A DNA stretch of 64,000 bases, from the NCBI RefSeq assembly GCF_046719735.1, contig NZ_JAUTWQ010000011.1:1-64000 (forward strand), written 5' to 3'. The notes under the pieces were generated by a model. It was not told the DNA's origin and did not search any database. It saw only the letters and a program-made list of their open reading frames with translations. The position numbers and the translations under genes were made by a program. The DNA comes from Halobacillus_B rhizosphaerae (lineage in GTDB: Bacteria; Bacillota; Bacilli; Bacillales; Halobacillaceae). Positions 1 through 7,905 of this stretch are shown one piece after another (position 1 is the first letter of the stretch; each line of letters begins with the position of its first letter).

Positions 1-34
1 GGGTCGATCCCCGTGAGAGTAGGACGTCGCCACG
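1..34 (+). rRNA. rrf: 5S rRNA, 3' end (partial)
   Basis: The first bases carry the conserved end of bacillar 5S rRNA, including the GAGAGTAGGACGTCGCCA stretch. The 5' part lies outside the window. It places the following tRNA genes directly behind an rRNA operon, the usual arrangement in Bacillaceae. The exact 3' end is estimated. Confidence 0.85.
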
Positions 35-74
35 TCATTTCTTTTATACTTAATTAGAGAAGCTTTTTTAGTAT

Positions 75-149
75 TCCACCGTAGCTCAGTGGTAGAGCAA
101 TCGGCTGTTAACCGATTGGTCGTAGGTTCGAATCCTACCGGTGGAGCCA
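75..149 (+). tRNA. tRNA-Asn (GTT)
   Basis: A full cloverleaf is visible: acceptor TCCACCG/CGGTGGA, anticodon loop ctGTTaa, T-loop TTCGAAT and an encoded CCA end. It is the first tRNA after the 5S rRNA. Confidence 0.95.
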
Positions 150-152
150 CTT

Positions 153-224
<72 letters not shown>

Positions 225-244
225 CTCAAAGAAAGCAGTTGTAT

Positions 245-319
245 GGCCCGTTGGTCAAGTGGTTAAGACACCGCCCTTTCACGGCGGTATCACGGGTTCG
301 AATCCCGTACGGGTCACCA
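245..319 (+). tRNA. tRNA-Glu (TTC)
   Basis: Acceptor GGCCCGT/ACGGGTC, anticodon stem CCGCC/GGCGG with loop ctTTCac, T-loop TTCGAAT, encoded CCA. Confidence 0.95.
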
Positions 320-325
320 TTATTT

Positions 326-401
326 GGAGGATTAGCTCAGCTGGGAGAGAACTTGCCTTACAAGCAAGGGGTCGCAGGTTCGAACCCTGCATCCTCCTCC
401 A
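326..401 (+). tRNA. tRNA-Val (TAC), with two unusual bases
   Basis: Acceptor GGAGGAT/ATCCTCC, anticodon loop ctTACaa, T-loop TTCGAAC, encoded CCA. The D-stem reads GCTC against GAGA, leaving a G10-A25 mismatch. The discriminator base is T rather than the A usual for tRNA-Val. It may be a poorly used copy. Confidence 0.88.
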
Positions 402-419
402 TTCAATTTTTAAATAGTT

Positions 420-495
420 GCCGGCCTAGCTCAACTGGCAGAGCAACTGATTTGTAATCAGTAGGTTGGGGGTTCAAGTCCTCTGGCCGGCACCA
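420..495 (+). tRNA. tRNA-Thr (TGT)
   Basis: Acceptor GCCGGCC/GGCCGGC, anticodon stem CTGAT/ATCAG with loop ttTGTaa, T-loop TTCAAGT, encoded CCA. It closely follows the standard bacillar form. Confidence 0.95.
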
Positions 496-508
496 CTTTC
501 TAAATAGT

Positions 509-594
509 GGAGGGATAGCGAAGTTGGCCAAACGCGGCGGACTGTAAATCCGCTCCCATCGGGTTCGTAGGTTCGAGTCCTACTCCCTCCACCA
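509..594 (+). tRNA. tRNA-Tyr (GTA)
   Basis: A class II tRNA with a long variable arm after the anticodon loop ctGTAaa. Acceptor GGAGGGA/TCCCTCC, T-loop TTCGAGT, encoded CCA. Confidence 0.95.
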
Positions 595-695
595 TTTTTT
601 TATTACAGTTAAAGCTGATTTATAATACAAATAGTATTTTTTTTGAAAAACAGTATAATCTCTGTTTAACTGGTAATACTAAGTTTTGTAGATGT

Positions 696-770
696 TGGCC
701 CATAGCCAAGCGGTAAGGCAACGGTTTTTGGTACCGTCATGCGCTGGTTCGAATCCAGCTGGGCCAGCCA
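696..770 (+). tRNA. tRNA-Gln (TTG)
   Basis: Acceptor TGGCCCA/TGGGCCA, anticodon stem ACGGT/ACCGT with loop ttTTGgt, T-loop TTCGAAT, G discriminator and encoded CCA. About 100 bases of AT-rich spacer precede it. Confidence 0.95.
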
Positions 771-907
771 TTTTTTCAGTAGTAGCAAGGATTCGAGTGA
801 CTAACCAACTCGCAAGTATTGCGTAAAGTTTATGTAGAGAGTTTGCTTGCAGCACAAAAGAGTGTGTTTATACTTTACTGAATAATGGACGCATGATCGA
901 TGATTGC

Positions 908-980
908 GAGCCATTAGCTCAGTTGGTAGAGCATCTGACTTTTAATCAGAGGGTCGGAGGTTCGAATCCTCCATGGCTCA
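908..980 (+). tRNA. tRNA-Lys (TTT)
   Basis: Acceptor GAGCCAT/ATGGCTC, anticodon stem CTGAC/ATCAG region with loop holding TTT, T-loop TTCGAAT. No CCA is encoded (TTA follows). About 135 bases without a gene separate it from tRNA-Gln. Confidence 0.93.
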
Positions 981-1037
981 TTACAAATGCGGAGGTTGCA
1001 ATTGCAAGGTCCGTTTTTTATATTATTTTTTTAAATT

Positions 1038-1112
1038 GCGGGAGTAGTTCAGTGGTAGAACATCAGCTTGCGAAGGTGGGGGTCGCGGGTTGGATTCCCG
1101 TCTCCCGCTCCA
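1038..1112 (+). tRNA. tRNA-Gly-like gene with anticodon GCG; probably a decayed copy
   Basis: The acceptor arm (GCGGGAG/CTCCCGC), D-arm, T-stem and CCA end match bacillar tRNA-Gly(GCC). The anticodon loop, however, reads TTGCGAA, so the anticodon (1070-1072) is GCG, which would pair with Arg CGC/CGU codons. The anticodon stem TCAGC/GGTGG has a G-G mismatch and a T-G pair. The T-loop is TTGGATT, so the nearly invariant C56 is G. These changes together suggest a pseudo-tRNA or a sequencing or assembly fault. Confidence 0.75.
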
Positions 1113-1114
1113 TT

Positions 1115-1187
1115 GGGGCCTTAGCTCAGCTGGGAGAGCGCCTGCTTTGCACGCAGGAGGTCAGCGGTTCGATCCCGCTAGGCTCCA
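1115..1187 (+). tRNA. tRNA-Ala (TGC)
   Basis: Acceptor GGGGCCT/AGGCTCC, anticodon stem CCTGC/GCAGG with loop ttTGCac, T-loop TTCGATC. No CCA is encoded. It is the last tRNA, 20 bases before a terminator. Confidence 0.94.
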
Positions 1188-1204
1188 TTATAGAGAATTG
1201 AATG

Positions 1205-1237
1205 AAAAAGCTGACACTTTGAGTGTCAGCTTTTTTT
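1205..1237 (+). terminator. Terminator of the rRNA/tRNA operon
   Basis: A perfect stem GCTGACACT/AGTGTCAGC (1210-1230) with a short TTG-type loop is followed by seven T. It closes the tRNA cluster. Confidence 0.92.
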
Positions 1238-1390
1238 AGTGCTGGAAAAATGTAATTAAGGGAAAACTTTTCCTGTGTTTGTCGAATGACCAGAACATTC
1301 TTGTAAGTGTATTCTTGTTGAACTAGTATTCATACATTACATTGTCCCTCACGCGCTTTATAGCGTATATATATGCAGTGAATTGTCGAG

Positions 1391-1420
1391 TTGAGTCATC
1401 ATCATGAAAACGGCTACAAT
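1391..1420 (+). promoter_or_regulatory. Possible sigma-A promoter of rocF
   Basis: TTGAGT (1391-1396), an 18-base spacer and TACAAT (1415-1420) lie 30 bases before the start codon. I see no -24/-12 GG/GC pair of a SigL promoter, which controls the roc genes of Bacillus subtilis. The rest of 1238-1390 shows nothing clear. Confidence 0.4.
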
Positions 1421-1449
1421 ATAGGTAACGATTAAAGGAGGATTATTTT

Positions 1450-2355
1450 ATGTTGAATAACCATTTATCAGTAATCGGTGTACCTATGGACTTAGGCCAA
1501 ATGCGGCGTGGAGTGGACATGGGTCCCAGTGCAATTCGCTATGCAGGAATGATTGAACGTCTGGAAGAGTTAAAGTATGTGATAGATGATTTAGGAGATA
1601 TTGATATTCCTCGTCCGGAAAGAAACCAGTCCGAAAAGCTGGACAACCTGCGAAATCTAAATGAAGTGGCTGAAGGGAGTCACCGACTAGCCGTTGAAGT
1701 AGACAAAGTGGTAGAAAAAGGCCGCTTTCCGTTAGTTCTTGGAGGAGATCATAGTATAGCGATGGGGACGCTGGCTGGTATCGCCAAGCATTATGAAAAC
1801 TTAGGAGTAATTTGGTACGATGCACACGGAGATTTGAATACTGGCGACAGTTCTCCTTCTGGAAATATTCACGGAATGCCGCTCGCGGTGAGTCTGGGAA
1901 TTGGTCACGAAAAATTGACCAATATCTTAGATTATCAGCCGAAGATCAAGCCTGAAAATGTAGTCATTGTTGGAGCTCGTTCCCTTGACGAAGGAGAGCG
2001 TGTACTGATAGAAGAAAAAGGAATGAAGGTCTTTACGATGCACGAAGTAGACAGCATGGGCATGCCGAAAGTAATGGAAGAAACAATCCAATATTTGAAA
2101 GATCGTACAGATGGTGTACACTTAAGTTTAGATCTGGATGGACTGGATCCAAATGAAGCTCCAGGGGTTGGGACTCCTGTTATGGGTGGACTAAGTTATC
2201 GGGAAAGTCATTTAGCAATGGAAATGCTGTATCAATCTCAAATGATTACCTCAGCGGAATTTGTGGAAGTAAACCCAATTCTCGACGAAAAAAATAAGAC
2301 CGCCAGCGTAGCTGTCGGCTTGATGGGATCTTTATTCGGCGAGAAACTAAAATAA
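1450..2355 (+). CDS. rocF: Arginase
   Basis: Arginase hydrolyses L-arginine to L-ornithine and urea in the cytoplasm, the first step of arginine use as a nitrogen source. The 301-residue length is typical. The ureohydrolase manganese motifs are visible: GGDHS near residue 98, DAHGD near 125-129 and SLDLDGLDP near 226-234. The start is an ATG behind AAAGGAGG. The gene stands alone between the tRNA cluster and sigW, and meets a small Spo0E-type gene tail to tail. In B. subtilis rocF sits in a SigL-dependent operon with other roc genes; here no other roc gene is near, so its control may differ (inference). Confidence 0.95.
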   Translation: MLNNHLSVIGVPMDLGQMRRGVDMGPSAIRYAGMIERLEELKYVIDDLGDIDIPRPERNQSEKLDNLRNLNEVAEGSHRLAVEVDKVVEKGRFPLVLGGDHSIAMGTLAGIAKHYENLGVIWYDAHGDLNTGDSSPSGNIHGMPLAVSLGIGHEKLTNILDYQPKIKPENVVIVGARSLDEGERVLIEEKGMKVFTMHEVDSMGMPKVMEETIQYLKDRTDGVHLSLDLDGLDPNEAPGVGTPVMGGLSYRESHLAMEMLYQSQMITSAEFVEVNPILDEKNKTASVAVGLMGSLFGEKLK

Positions 2356-2362
2356 ATGTAAG

Positions 2363-2557
2363 TTAGCAGTAGCTTGCCTGTCTAAGGGCAGGTTGCTGTT
2401 CCTTTTGTTTCAATTCCTCATATTCATTCAGCAGGTGATCAAGCCTCACGCTCATATATACAACTTCTTTGGAAGTTAATGAGTGTAATTTAGCTAAGCG
2501 AGCCATTTCTTTTCGACAATCCTCAATTTCCCTCACTAACATGGTTTCCAGTTTCAT
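2363..2557 (-). CDS. Spo0E-family aspartyl-phosphate phosphatase
   Basis: A 64-residue protein predicted to form a two-helix hairpin. It carries the Spo0E-type signature S-x-x-x-D (SVRLD, near residues 37-41) followed by an NEYEELK helix. Family members remove phosphate from Spo0A-P (or from other response regulators) and delay sporulation. The start is an ATG behind GGGAGG in the reverse reading. It is convergent with rocF and only 7 bases from its stop. A hairpin with arms near GCTTGCCTG and GGGCAGG overlaps the 3' end and may slow transcripts from both sides. Which regulator it acts on cannot be told. Confidence 0.75.
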   Translation of the reverse strand: MKLETMLVREIEDCRKEMARLAKLHSLTSKEVVYMSVRLDHLLNEYEELKQKEQQPALRQASYC

Positions 2558-2653
2558 TCGTATAGTCCTCCCATGTAATATTTTACAGTTAAGAACCTAT
2601 AACCTATTCTATTATACATTAAACATTTTTTATTTAAAAAAAGAGATTTTTTT

Positions 2654-2680
2654 TGAAACCTTGGGGTGTAGTCATCCGTA
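2654..2680 (+). promoter_or_regulatory. SigW-type promoter of sigW-rsiW
   Basis: TGAAAC (2654-2659) and CGTA (2677-2680) are separated by 17 bases and the -35 continues as CTT. This matches the SigW consensus known from Bacillus and lies 39 bases before sigW, consistent with autoregulation. Confidence 0.85.
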
Positions 2681-2718
2681 AAGGATACAGACCGCAACTA
2701 TAGCGGAGGTTGAAGCAG

Positions 2719-3282
2719 ATGGAAACCATGATTAAAAAGAAAATTAAAGAAGTAAAAAAAGGTGACCAATCAGCATTTGAAGATATTGTTTCTTTTTACC
2801 AGAATAAAGTGTATCATATCTGCTACCGCATGATTGGGAATGCCTATGAAGCTGAGGATCTTGCACAAGAAGCCTTTATTCGTGCATACACCAATATTCA
2901 TACGTTTGATGAAAAGCGAAAATTTTCAACCTGGTTGTATCGGATTGCCACAAATTTAACGATCGACCGGATTCGAAAGAAAAAGCCGGATTATTATCTT
3001 GATGCCGAGGTAAGAGGAACGGATGGTCTGGATATGTATTCCCAGCTGGCTGCTGATCAAGCGTTACCCGAAGAAGAAGTGGAAAGTCTAGAACTTCAGA
3101 CTTACATTCATCGGGAAATACTGGCCTTGCCGCCCAAATACCGAAGTGTTATCGTCTTGCGGTATTTAGATGAACTTCCGCTTCAAGAAATCGCGGAAGT
3201 GTTAGATATTCCAGTGGGCACGGTGAAGACACGCGTTCACCGCGGCAGGGAAGCATTACGTAAAAGGCTTCGACATGTGTAA
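2719..3282 (+). CDS. sigW: ECF RNA polymerase sigma factor SigW
   Basis: SigW directs RNA polymerase to genes for resistance to membrane-active agents and cell-wall antibiotics. Region 2 (EDLAQEAFIRAY, then FSTWLYRIATNLTIDRIRKK) and region 4 (LPPKYRSVIVLRYLDEL and PVGTVKTRVHRGREALRK) are complete and match Bacillus SigW closely. A TTG at 2710 is in frame, but the ATG at 2719 stands 9 bases after GGAGG and agrees with the B. subtilis N-terminus, so it was chosen. It is followed after 15 bases by rsiW and is preceded by its own SigW-type promoter. Confidence 0.96.
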   Translation: METMIKKKIKEVKKGDQSAFEDIVSFYQNKVYHICYRMIGNAYEAEDLAQEAFIRAYTNIHTFDEKRKFSTWLYRIATNLTIDRIRKKKPDYYLDAEVRGTDGLDMYSQLAADQALPEEEVESLELQTYIHREILALPPKYRSVIVLRYLDELPLQEIAEVLDIPVGTVKTRVHRGREALRKRLRHV

Positions 3283-3297
3283 AGGAGTTGAGAGGGA

Positions 3298-3945
3298 ATG
3301 AAATGCAATCAAGAAGCTGTTGCATTAATGCATAAATACTTGGATGGAGATTTAAATAAAGATGAAGAGAGACGACTGAGAGACCATCTTCAAGCATGCC
3401 CGTCCTGCCAGAACCACTTCCATGAGTTAAAACGCTCTATTACTCTAATTAAAAATGCGGGCCCTGTAACAGCACCAACAAGCTTTACAGCTAACGTGAT
3501 GTCCAGCTTGCCTAAAGAGAGAAAAAGAAAAAACTATGCAAGGTTTTTACAGAGACATCCGCTGATTACAGCTGCTGCCGTATTCTTCATTCTCATGTTT
3601 GGAGGAATTTTCTCTGCCTGGAACCAGGATCAGCAAGTAACTGTTTCTAAACAAGAGAATTTAGTGATTCGGGATAATACAGTTATTGTTCCTGATGGAG
3701 TTACTGTTGATGGCGATTTAGTTGTCCGGAATGGCGACTTGAAAATAGATGGAAAAATAGACGGAAATATTACCATTATTAATGGAGATATTATCCCGAA
3801 AGACCATAATGAGTTATATTCCGATAGCAAAAATTATCAGGCGTACGTAAGTGGAGAAGTAAATGAAGTGAACCAGGTTTTTGAATGGATCTGGTACAAT
3901 GCTAAAAATACAGTGAAAGATATTTTCTCATTTCAGTCAAATTGA
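3298..3945 (+). CDS. rsiW: Anti-sigma-W factor RsiW
   Basis: A membrane-bound anti-sigma factor that holds SigW until regulated proteolysis releases it. The N-terminal cytoplasmic zinc-type anti-sigma domain shows H30-x3-C34-x2-C37. One membrane segment lies at about residues 88-107. The C-terminal extracellular half is rich in short D/G-N-I repeats (DGDLVVRNGDLKIDGK type), suggesting a beta structure that could be the site-1 protease target. The start is an ATG after AAAGGAG. It is co-transcribed with sigW and followed by a strong terminator. Confidence 0.93.
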   Translation: MKCNQEAVALMHKYLDGDLNKDEERRLRDHLQACPSCQNHFHELKRSITLIKNAGPVTAPTSFTANVMSSLPKERKRKNYARFLQRHPLITAAAVFFILMFGGIFSAWNQDQQVTVSKQENLVIRDNTVIVPDGVTVDGDLVVRNGDLKIDGKIDGNITIINGDIIPKDHNELYSDSKNYQAYVSGEVNEVNQVFEWIWYNAKNTVKDIFSFQSN

Positions 3946-3949
3946 CACA

Positions 3950-3981
3950 AACCGCTATGACTAAGGTTATGGCGGTTTTTT
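3950..3981 (+). terminator. Terminator after rsiW
   Basis: Stem AACCGCTAT/ATGGCGGTT (one T-G pair), a 10-base loop and a T run directly behind the rsiW stop codon. Confidence 0.88.
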
Positions 3982-4130
3982 GATGATAGGGAAAGGTTCC
4001 GGGATGATGAGATAATCATCTTCATCAATAGCGCCCCCCCTGTATGTTGGAGAGGCCGTCAGCATAAGCTTTTGTTCCCGGAGTCTTTTTTCTTAATTAA
4101 TTGTTTCTAATATTCGATAAAATGGAAATG

Positions 4131-4139
4131 TGATATAAT
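4131..4139 (+). promoter_or_regulatory. Extended -10 promoter before cdaA
   Basis: TGATATAAT is an extended -10 element about 105 bases before the cdaA start. The -35 is weak (TATTCG at a 17-base spacing). It would let cdaA-cdaR-glmM be expressed independently of sigW-rsiW. Confidence 0.55.
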
Positions 4140-4245
4140 GATACAGGCTTTAATTTTTCCAAATTAGAGGTATGAATCGCGCCCTGAGCGCATGAAAGTT
4201 AGTTGAATGTATAAAGGGTACTATTTTATAAAAGGAAGTGTAGGC

Positions 4246-5055
4246 ATGCTTGATGGGGGACGTGACTTTTTAGATTACTTATTGATTGCTATTGATATCG
4301 CCCTTGTCTGGTTTGTTTTATATAAATTAATGATGCTGATCCAGGGGACGAAAGCCGTTCAGCTGCTTAAGGGGATCTTTGTAGTCCTCGGGATATATCT
4401 ATTAAGTAATTTATTTGGACTAACCACACTAAGATGGCTGATGTCACAAGCTTTAACCTGGGGATTTTTAGGGATCATTATTTTATTTCAGCCGGAACTC
4501 AGACGAGCGCTTGAGCAGCTCGGACGGGGCAGCTTCTTTAGCAGGAACACAGCTGAAGAAGAAGATACGGCAAAATCAATTCAGGCGATTATCAAATCAT
4601 GTAATTATATGGCAAAGCGGCGGATTGGCGCGTTAATCACCATTGAACGTGAAACAGGGATGGGAGATTACGTGGAAACAGGAATTGGAATTGGCGGCCA
4701 TCTGTCTAGTGAACTGCTGACGAACATATTTATTCCGAATACTCCTCTTCATGATGGAGCCGTTATACTTAAAGAAAATCAAATTATAGCTGCTGCTTGT
4801 TACCTTCCTTTATCTGAGAGCCCTTTTATTTCAAAGGAGCTTGGTACAAGGCATAGAGCAGCGATGGGAATTAGTGAAGTTACCGATGCACTAACTATTG
4901 TTGTATCAGAAGAAACTGGTGCGATCTCCTGTACTAAAAATGGAGAACTGCACCGGAATCTCGATCAAGAAAAGCTAGAAGAGATCCTGCGTAATGAACT
5001 GGATATTTCCCTTAAAATTCCAACCTGGGGCAGAAGGGGGAATAAAGATGGATAA
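4246..5055 (+). CDS. cdaA: Diadenylate cyclase CdaA
   Basis: CdaA makes cyclic di-AMP from two ATP at the membrane, a signal that controls potassium and osmolyte uptake and is essential in many Firmicutes. Three N-terminal membrane segments are followed by a DAC (DisA_N) domain with the DGA motif near residue 170 and RHRAA near residue 202. An in-frame ATG lies upstream at 4207 without a ribosome binding site. The ATG at 4246 follows AAAGGAAGTG and matches family length (269 residues). The gene overlaps cdaR by 8 bases and sits in the conserved cdaA-cdaR-glmM order; in that family CdaR and GlmM both bind and modulate CdaA. Confidence 0.95.
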   Translation: MLDGGRDFLDYLLIAIDIALVWFVLYKLMMLIQGTKAVQLLKGIFVVLGIYLLSNLFGLTTLRWLMSQALTWGFLGIIILFQPELRRALEQLGRGSFFSRNTAEEEDTAKSIQAIIKSCNYMAKRRIGALITIERETGMGDYVETGIGIGGHLSSELLTNIFIPNTPLHDGAVILKENQIIAAACYLPLSESPFISKELGTRHRAAMGISEVTDALTIVVSEETGAISCTKNGELHRNLDQEKLEEILRNELDISLKIPTWGRRGNKDG

Positions 5056-6010
5056 ATTACTGAAAAGTCCATGGTTTATCCGTATTATTTCTTTGCTGTT
5101 GGCCGTATTACTATGGGTTTCTGTAAATCTGGAGAATAATAAGAACACTGATCCTCAATCACTCTGGTTTAACGACAATTCCTCAGAAACAGAAGTCATG
5201 AATAACATCCCGCTTGATATAGATTTTAACGATGAAGAGTATGTGGTGAGCGGCCTTCCTCAAGACGTAAGCGTAACAGTAAAAGGCACTAAAAGTGTGA
5301 TTGCCCCGGTAGTCAGGCAGAAGAATTTCACGGTATACGTGAATTTGAATGGGTTAAAACCAGGGACACACAACGTTCCTGTTGAATATAAAGGAATTTC
5401 CAACCGTATTACCGTAACTACGGAACCGAAGACGGTGGATGTAACCATTGAGAAGAAAGTCAGCAAAGATTATGATGTCAGTGTCGATTACATTAATGAG
5501 AACAAGGTGAGTAATGATATTAATATTGGGGAAGCAGAGATTAATCCGGGTAAAGTTACAGTTACAGGGTCTAAGTCAGTCATGGACAAGGTCGAGGTAG
5601 TCAAGGCCATTGTTAATATAGGCGATAAGAATAGTTCTATTGAAAAAGCAGAAGCTCCTGTTAAGGTGTATGATGCTCAAGGAAATGAATTAAATGTTAT
5701 TGTCGACCCAACAGTAGTCAGTGTAAGTGTCCCAATAAGCAAGCCTAAGAAGAAAGTTCCTGTTTCGCTTAAGGTTAAGGGCGGTGCACCTAATGGAGTA
5801 ATCGTTAACAACGTGATCCCTGATAAAGATGAAATTACAATCTATGGTCCACACGATGTACTAGATAAAATTGACAAAATTAATATTCCTGTGGATATCT
5901 CTGAAGTCAATTCGGATGAAACCATGGATGTCAAAATTCCGAAACCGGATGGGGTCACCAGTTCGAATCCTGATACGATTGAAGTGACAGTAGATATCGA
6001 AGGTTCTTAA
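5048..6010 (+). CDS. cdaR: CdaA regulatory protein CdaR (YbbR domains)
   Basis: An extracellular, membrane-anchored regulator of CdaA. It has one N-terminal membrane segment (about residues 8-24) and then several YbbR repeats recognisable by recurring PVxV, VTVxG and PxxVxVxG strand patterns, ending near residue 320. The ATG at 5048, inside the end of cdaA, follows AGAAGGGGG and gives the usual MDKxLKSPW start; a longer reading upstream lacks a binding site. The 8-base overlap points to translational coupling with cdaA. Confidence 0.93.
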   Translation: MDKLLKSPWFIRIISLLLAVLLWVSVNLENNKNTDPQSLWFNDNSSETEVMNNIPLDIDFNDEEYVVSGLPQDVSVTVKGTKSVIAPVVRQKNFTVYVNLNGLKPGTHNVPVEYKGISNRITVTTEPKTVDVTIEKKVSKDYDVSVDYINENKVSNDINIGEAEINPGKVTVTGSKSVMDKVEVVKAIVNIGDKNSSIEKAEAPVKVYDAQGNELNVIVDPTVVSVSVPISKPKKKVPVSLKVKGGAPNGVIVNNVIPDKDEITIYGPHDVLDKIDKINIPVDISEVNSDETMDVKIPKPDGVTSSNPDTIEVTVDIEGS

Positions 6011-6108
6011 ATTCCTCTTCAGCCGACAGGCAGGTGAATGAAGAATCTGCCAGGAGTATTATCGAAAATATATATAATTAGGATGTTAGGAAAGAGAGGT
6101 CAAGTATA

Positions 6109-7458
6109 ATGGGAAAATATTTTGGTACAGATGGCGTCCGAGGAGTAGCCAATAAAGAATTAACCCCGGAATTAGCTTTTAAACTTGGTAGATATGGCGG
6201 CTACGTGCTTACGAAAGATGTGAATAAACCAAAAATTTTAATTGGCCGGGATACACGTATCTCAGGGCAGATGTTAGAAGGAGCTTTATTTGCAGGACTT
6301 CTTTCTATAGGTGCAGAAGTGATGCGTCTTGGCGTGATTTCCACCCCTGGAGTCTCTTACCTAACGAAGGCGCTGCAGGCAGAAGCAGGCATTATGATTT
6401 CTGCTTCACACAATCCAGTAGAGGATAATGGCATTAAATTCTTTGGTCCGGATGGCTTTAAATTGACTGATGAGCAAGAGCAGGAAGTGGAAGCGCTCAT
6501 TGATGCAGAAGAAGATACGCTGCCGCGTCCAGCTGGAGAAGATCTAGGTCAGATCAATGATTACTTTGAAGGCGGCCAGAAGTACATGCAGCACCTGAAA
6601 CAAACAGTGGATTATGATTTTGCAGGGTTGCATATTGCCTTAGATTGTGCCCACGGGGCCACATCTTCTCTTGCTTCCCATCTGTTTGCGGATTTGGAAG
6701 CTGATATTACTTCTATCGGTTCTTCACCTAATGGACTTAATATCAATAAAGATGTGGGATCGACTCACCCGGAATCCTTACAGGAATTAGTAAAGGAAAA
6801 GGGCGCGGACATTGGTCTTGCTTTTGACGGAGATGGCGACCGGTTAATAGCTGTCGATGAAAAAGGAAATATCGTTGATGGTGACCAGATTATGTACATA
6901 TGCGCTAAACATATGAATCAACAAGGTACACTTAATCATAATACGGTAGTTTCAACTGTGATGAGTAATTTAGGCTTTTATAAAGCTGTGGAGTCTAATG
7001 GGATGAAAAGTGATAAGACCGCCGTAGGTGACCGTTACGTAATGGAAGAAATGCGTCGTGGAGGCTATAACCTGGGTGGCGAACAATCCGGCCACATTAT
7101 TTTCCTTGATCACAATACTACTGGCGACGGTATGCTGTCCGCTTTGCAGCTGGTAAACGTGTTGAAAGAAACTGGAAAACCGCTTTCTGAACTTGCAGGT
7201 GAGATGCAGAAATTCCCGCAAGTATTGAAGAATGTTCGTGTGATTGATAAACAACGTGTCCAAACTCATCCTCGAATTCAAGAAGCGATTCAGGCTGTAG
7301 AGGAAGAAATGGGAGACAGCGGTCGTGTACTTGTGCGTCCATCTGGGACAGAACCGCTTGTCCGTATCATGGTTGAGGCACCTACTGAAGAACAATGTGA
7401 GACTTATGTAAATAAAGTAGTTGAAGTCGTGCAGGAAGAATTAGGAATGGTGGATTAA
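6109..7458 (+). CDS. glmM: Phosphoglucosamine mutase
   Basis: GlmM converts glucosamine-6-phosphate to glucosamine-1-phosphate for UDP-GlcNAc and peptidoglycan synthesis. All hexosephosphate mutase motifs are present: the phosphoserine loop ISASHNP with Ser100, the magnesium loop DGDGDR near 240, the sugar loop GEQSGH near 325 and the phosphate loop RPSGTEP near 410. The length of 449 residues is normal. The start follows AGAGAGG. It is about 100 bases after cdaR; GlmM is also known to inhibit CdaA in related bacteria. Confidence 0.97.
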   Translation: MGKYFGTDGVRGVANKELTPELAFKLGRYGGYVLTKDVNKPKILIGRDTRISGQMLEGALFAGLLSIGAEVMRLGVISTPGVSYLTKALQAEAGIMISASHNPVEDNGIKFFGPDGFKLTDEQEQEVEALIDAEEDTLPRPAGEDLGQINDYFEGGQKYMQHLKQTVDYDFAGLHIALDCAHGATSSLASHLFADLEADITSIGSSPNGLNINKDVGSTHPESLQELVKEKGADIGLAFDGDGDRLIAVDEKGNIVDGDQIMYICAKHMNQQGTLNHNTVVSTVMSNLGFYKAVESNGMKSDKTAVGDRYVMEEMRRGGYNLGGEQSGHIIFLDHNTTGDGMLSALQLVNVLKETGKPLSELAGEMQKFPQVLKNVRVIDKQRVQTHPRIQEAIQAVEEEMGDSGRVLVRPSGTEPLVRIMVEAPTEEQCETYVNKVVEVVQEELGMVD

Positions 7459-7463
7459 CCTTC

Positions 7464-7500
7464 TATGCGCAGGCCACACGGGAAGTGGAGCCTGCGCATA
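7464..7500 (+). terminator. Hairpin after glmM without a clear T run
   Basis: An 11-bp stem TATGCGCAGGC/GCCTGCGCATA lies 6 bases after the glmM stop. The tail is TTATATTACA, not a proper T run, so it may stabilise the 3' end or be a weak terminator. Confidence 0.5.
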
Positions 7501-7546
7501 TTATATTACACAAGGATAACTTTCCTGTAACAGTTGTATTTTTCGA

Positions 7547-7576
7547 TTGACGAGACAAAAAAGTATTAGGTAAAAT
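7547..7576 (+). promoter_or_regulatory. Sigma-A promoter of the glmS leader
   Basis: TTGACG (7547-7552), an 18-base spacer and TAAAAT (7571-7576) are followed about 110 bases later by the glmS ribozyme, so the ribozyme transcript most likely starts near 7584. Confidence 0.6.
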
Positions 7577-7689
7577 GAAAGTTGTGCTTGTAAAATATTT
7601 CTGTAAAGTTTAAGATGAGAAAGATTAGGTGGAATATTTAAGTACTTGAGTCTAGAACTGTAAAGGAGGAAAGAGGTTAATTACTTTTA

Positions 7690-7905
7690 AATAGCGCCTG
7701 AACTGTGTGCAACGGATGAAACGGCACAGTTGACGAGGAGGAGGTTCATCGAGTGTTCGGCGGATGCCTCCCGGTTGTCACACTTCAACTGAAGGATTTA
7801 ATGGGAAAATTAAGAGGTGACTCTTTTTACAAAGCATTAGATCAAAGTGTTATAAATAAAGAATGTTCACGGGAAAGGGGCAGACTGATGCCCCTGAAAA
7901 TGAGA
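7690..7905 (+). promoter_or_regulatory. glmS self-cleaving ribozyme (riboswitch)
   Basis: The leader carries the glmS ribozyme core. The cleavage site lies in ATA-GCGCC near 7693/7694. A P1-type helix AACTGTGTGC/GCACAGTT follows, then GACGAGGAGGAGGTT and the highly conserved TTCGGCGGATGCCTCCCGG block (7759-7780). Downstream is the AAAGCAT...TATAAATAAAGAATGTTC region and a GGGGCA/TGCCCC helix. In the known class, glucosamine-6-phosphate acts as the cofactor for cleavage and the cleaved glmS mRNA is degraded. The 3' limit is estimated. About 190 further leader bases separate it from the start codon. Confidence 0.93.

Noticed and set aside
1238..1449. A SigL (-24/-12) promoter for rocF
   Set aside because: Expected from B. 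subtilis roc genes, but no GG-N10-GC element at proper spacing was seen; a sigma-A-like pair fits instead.
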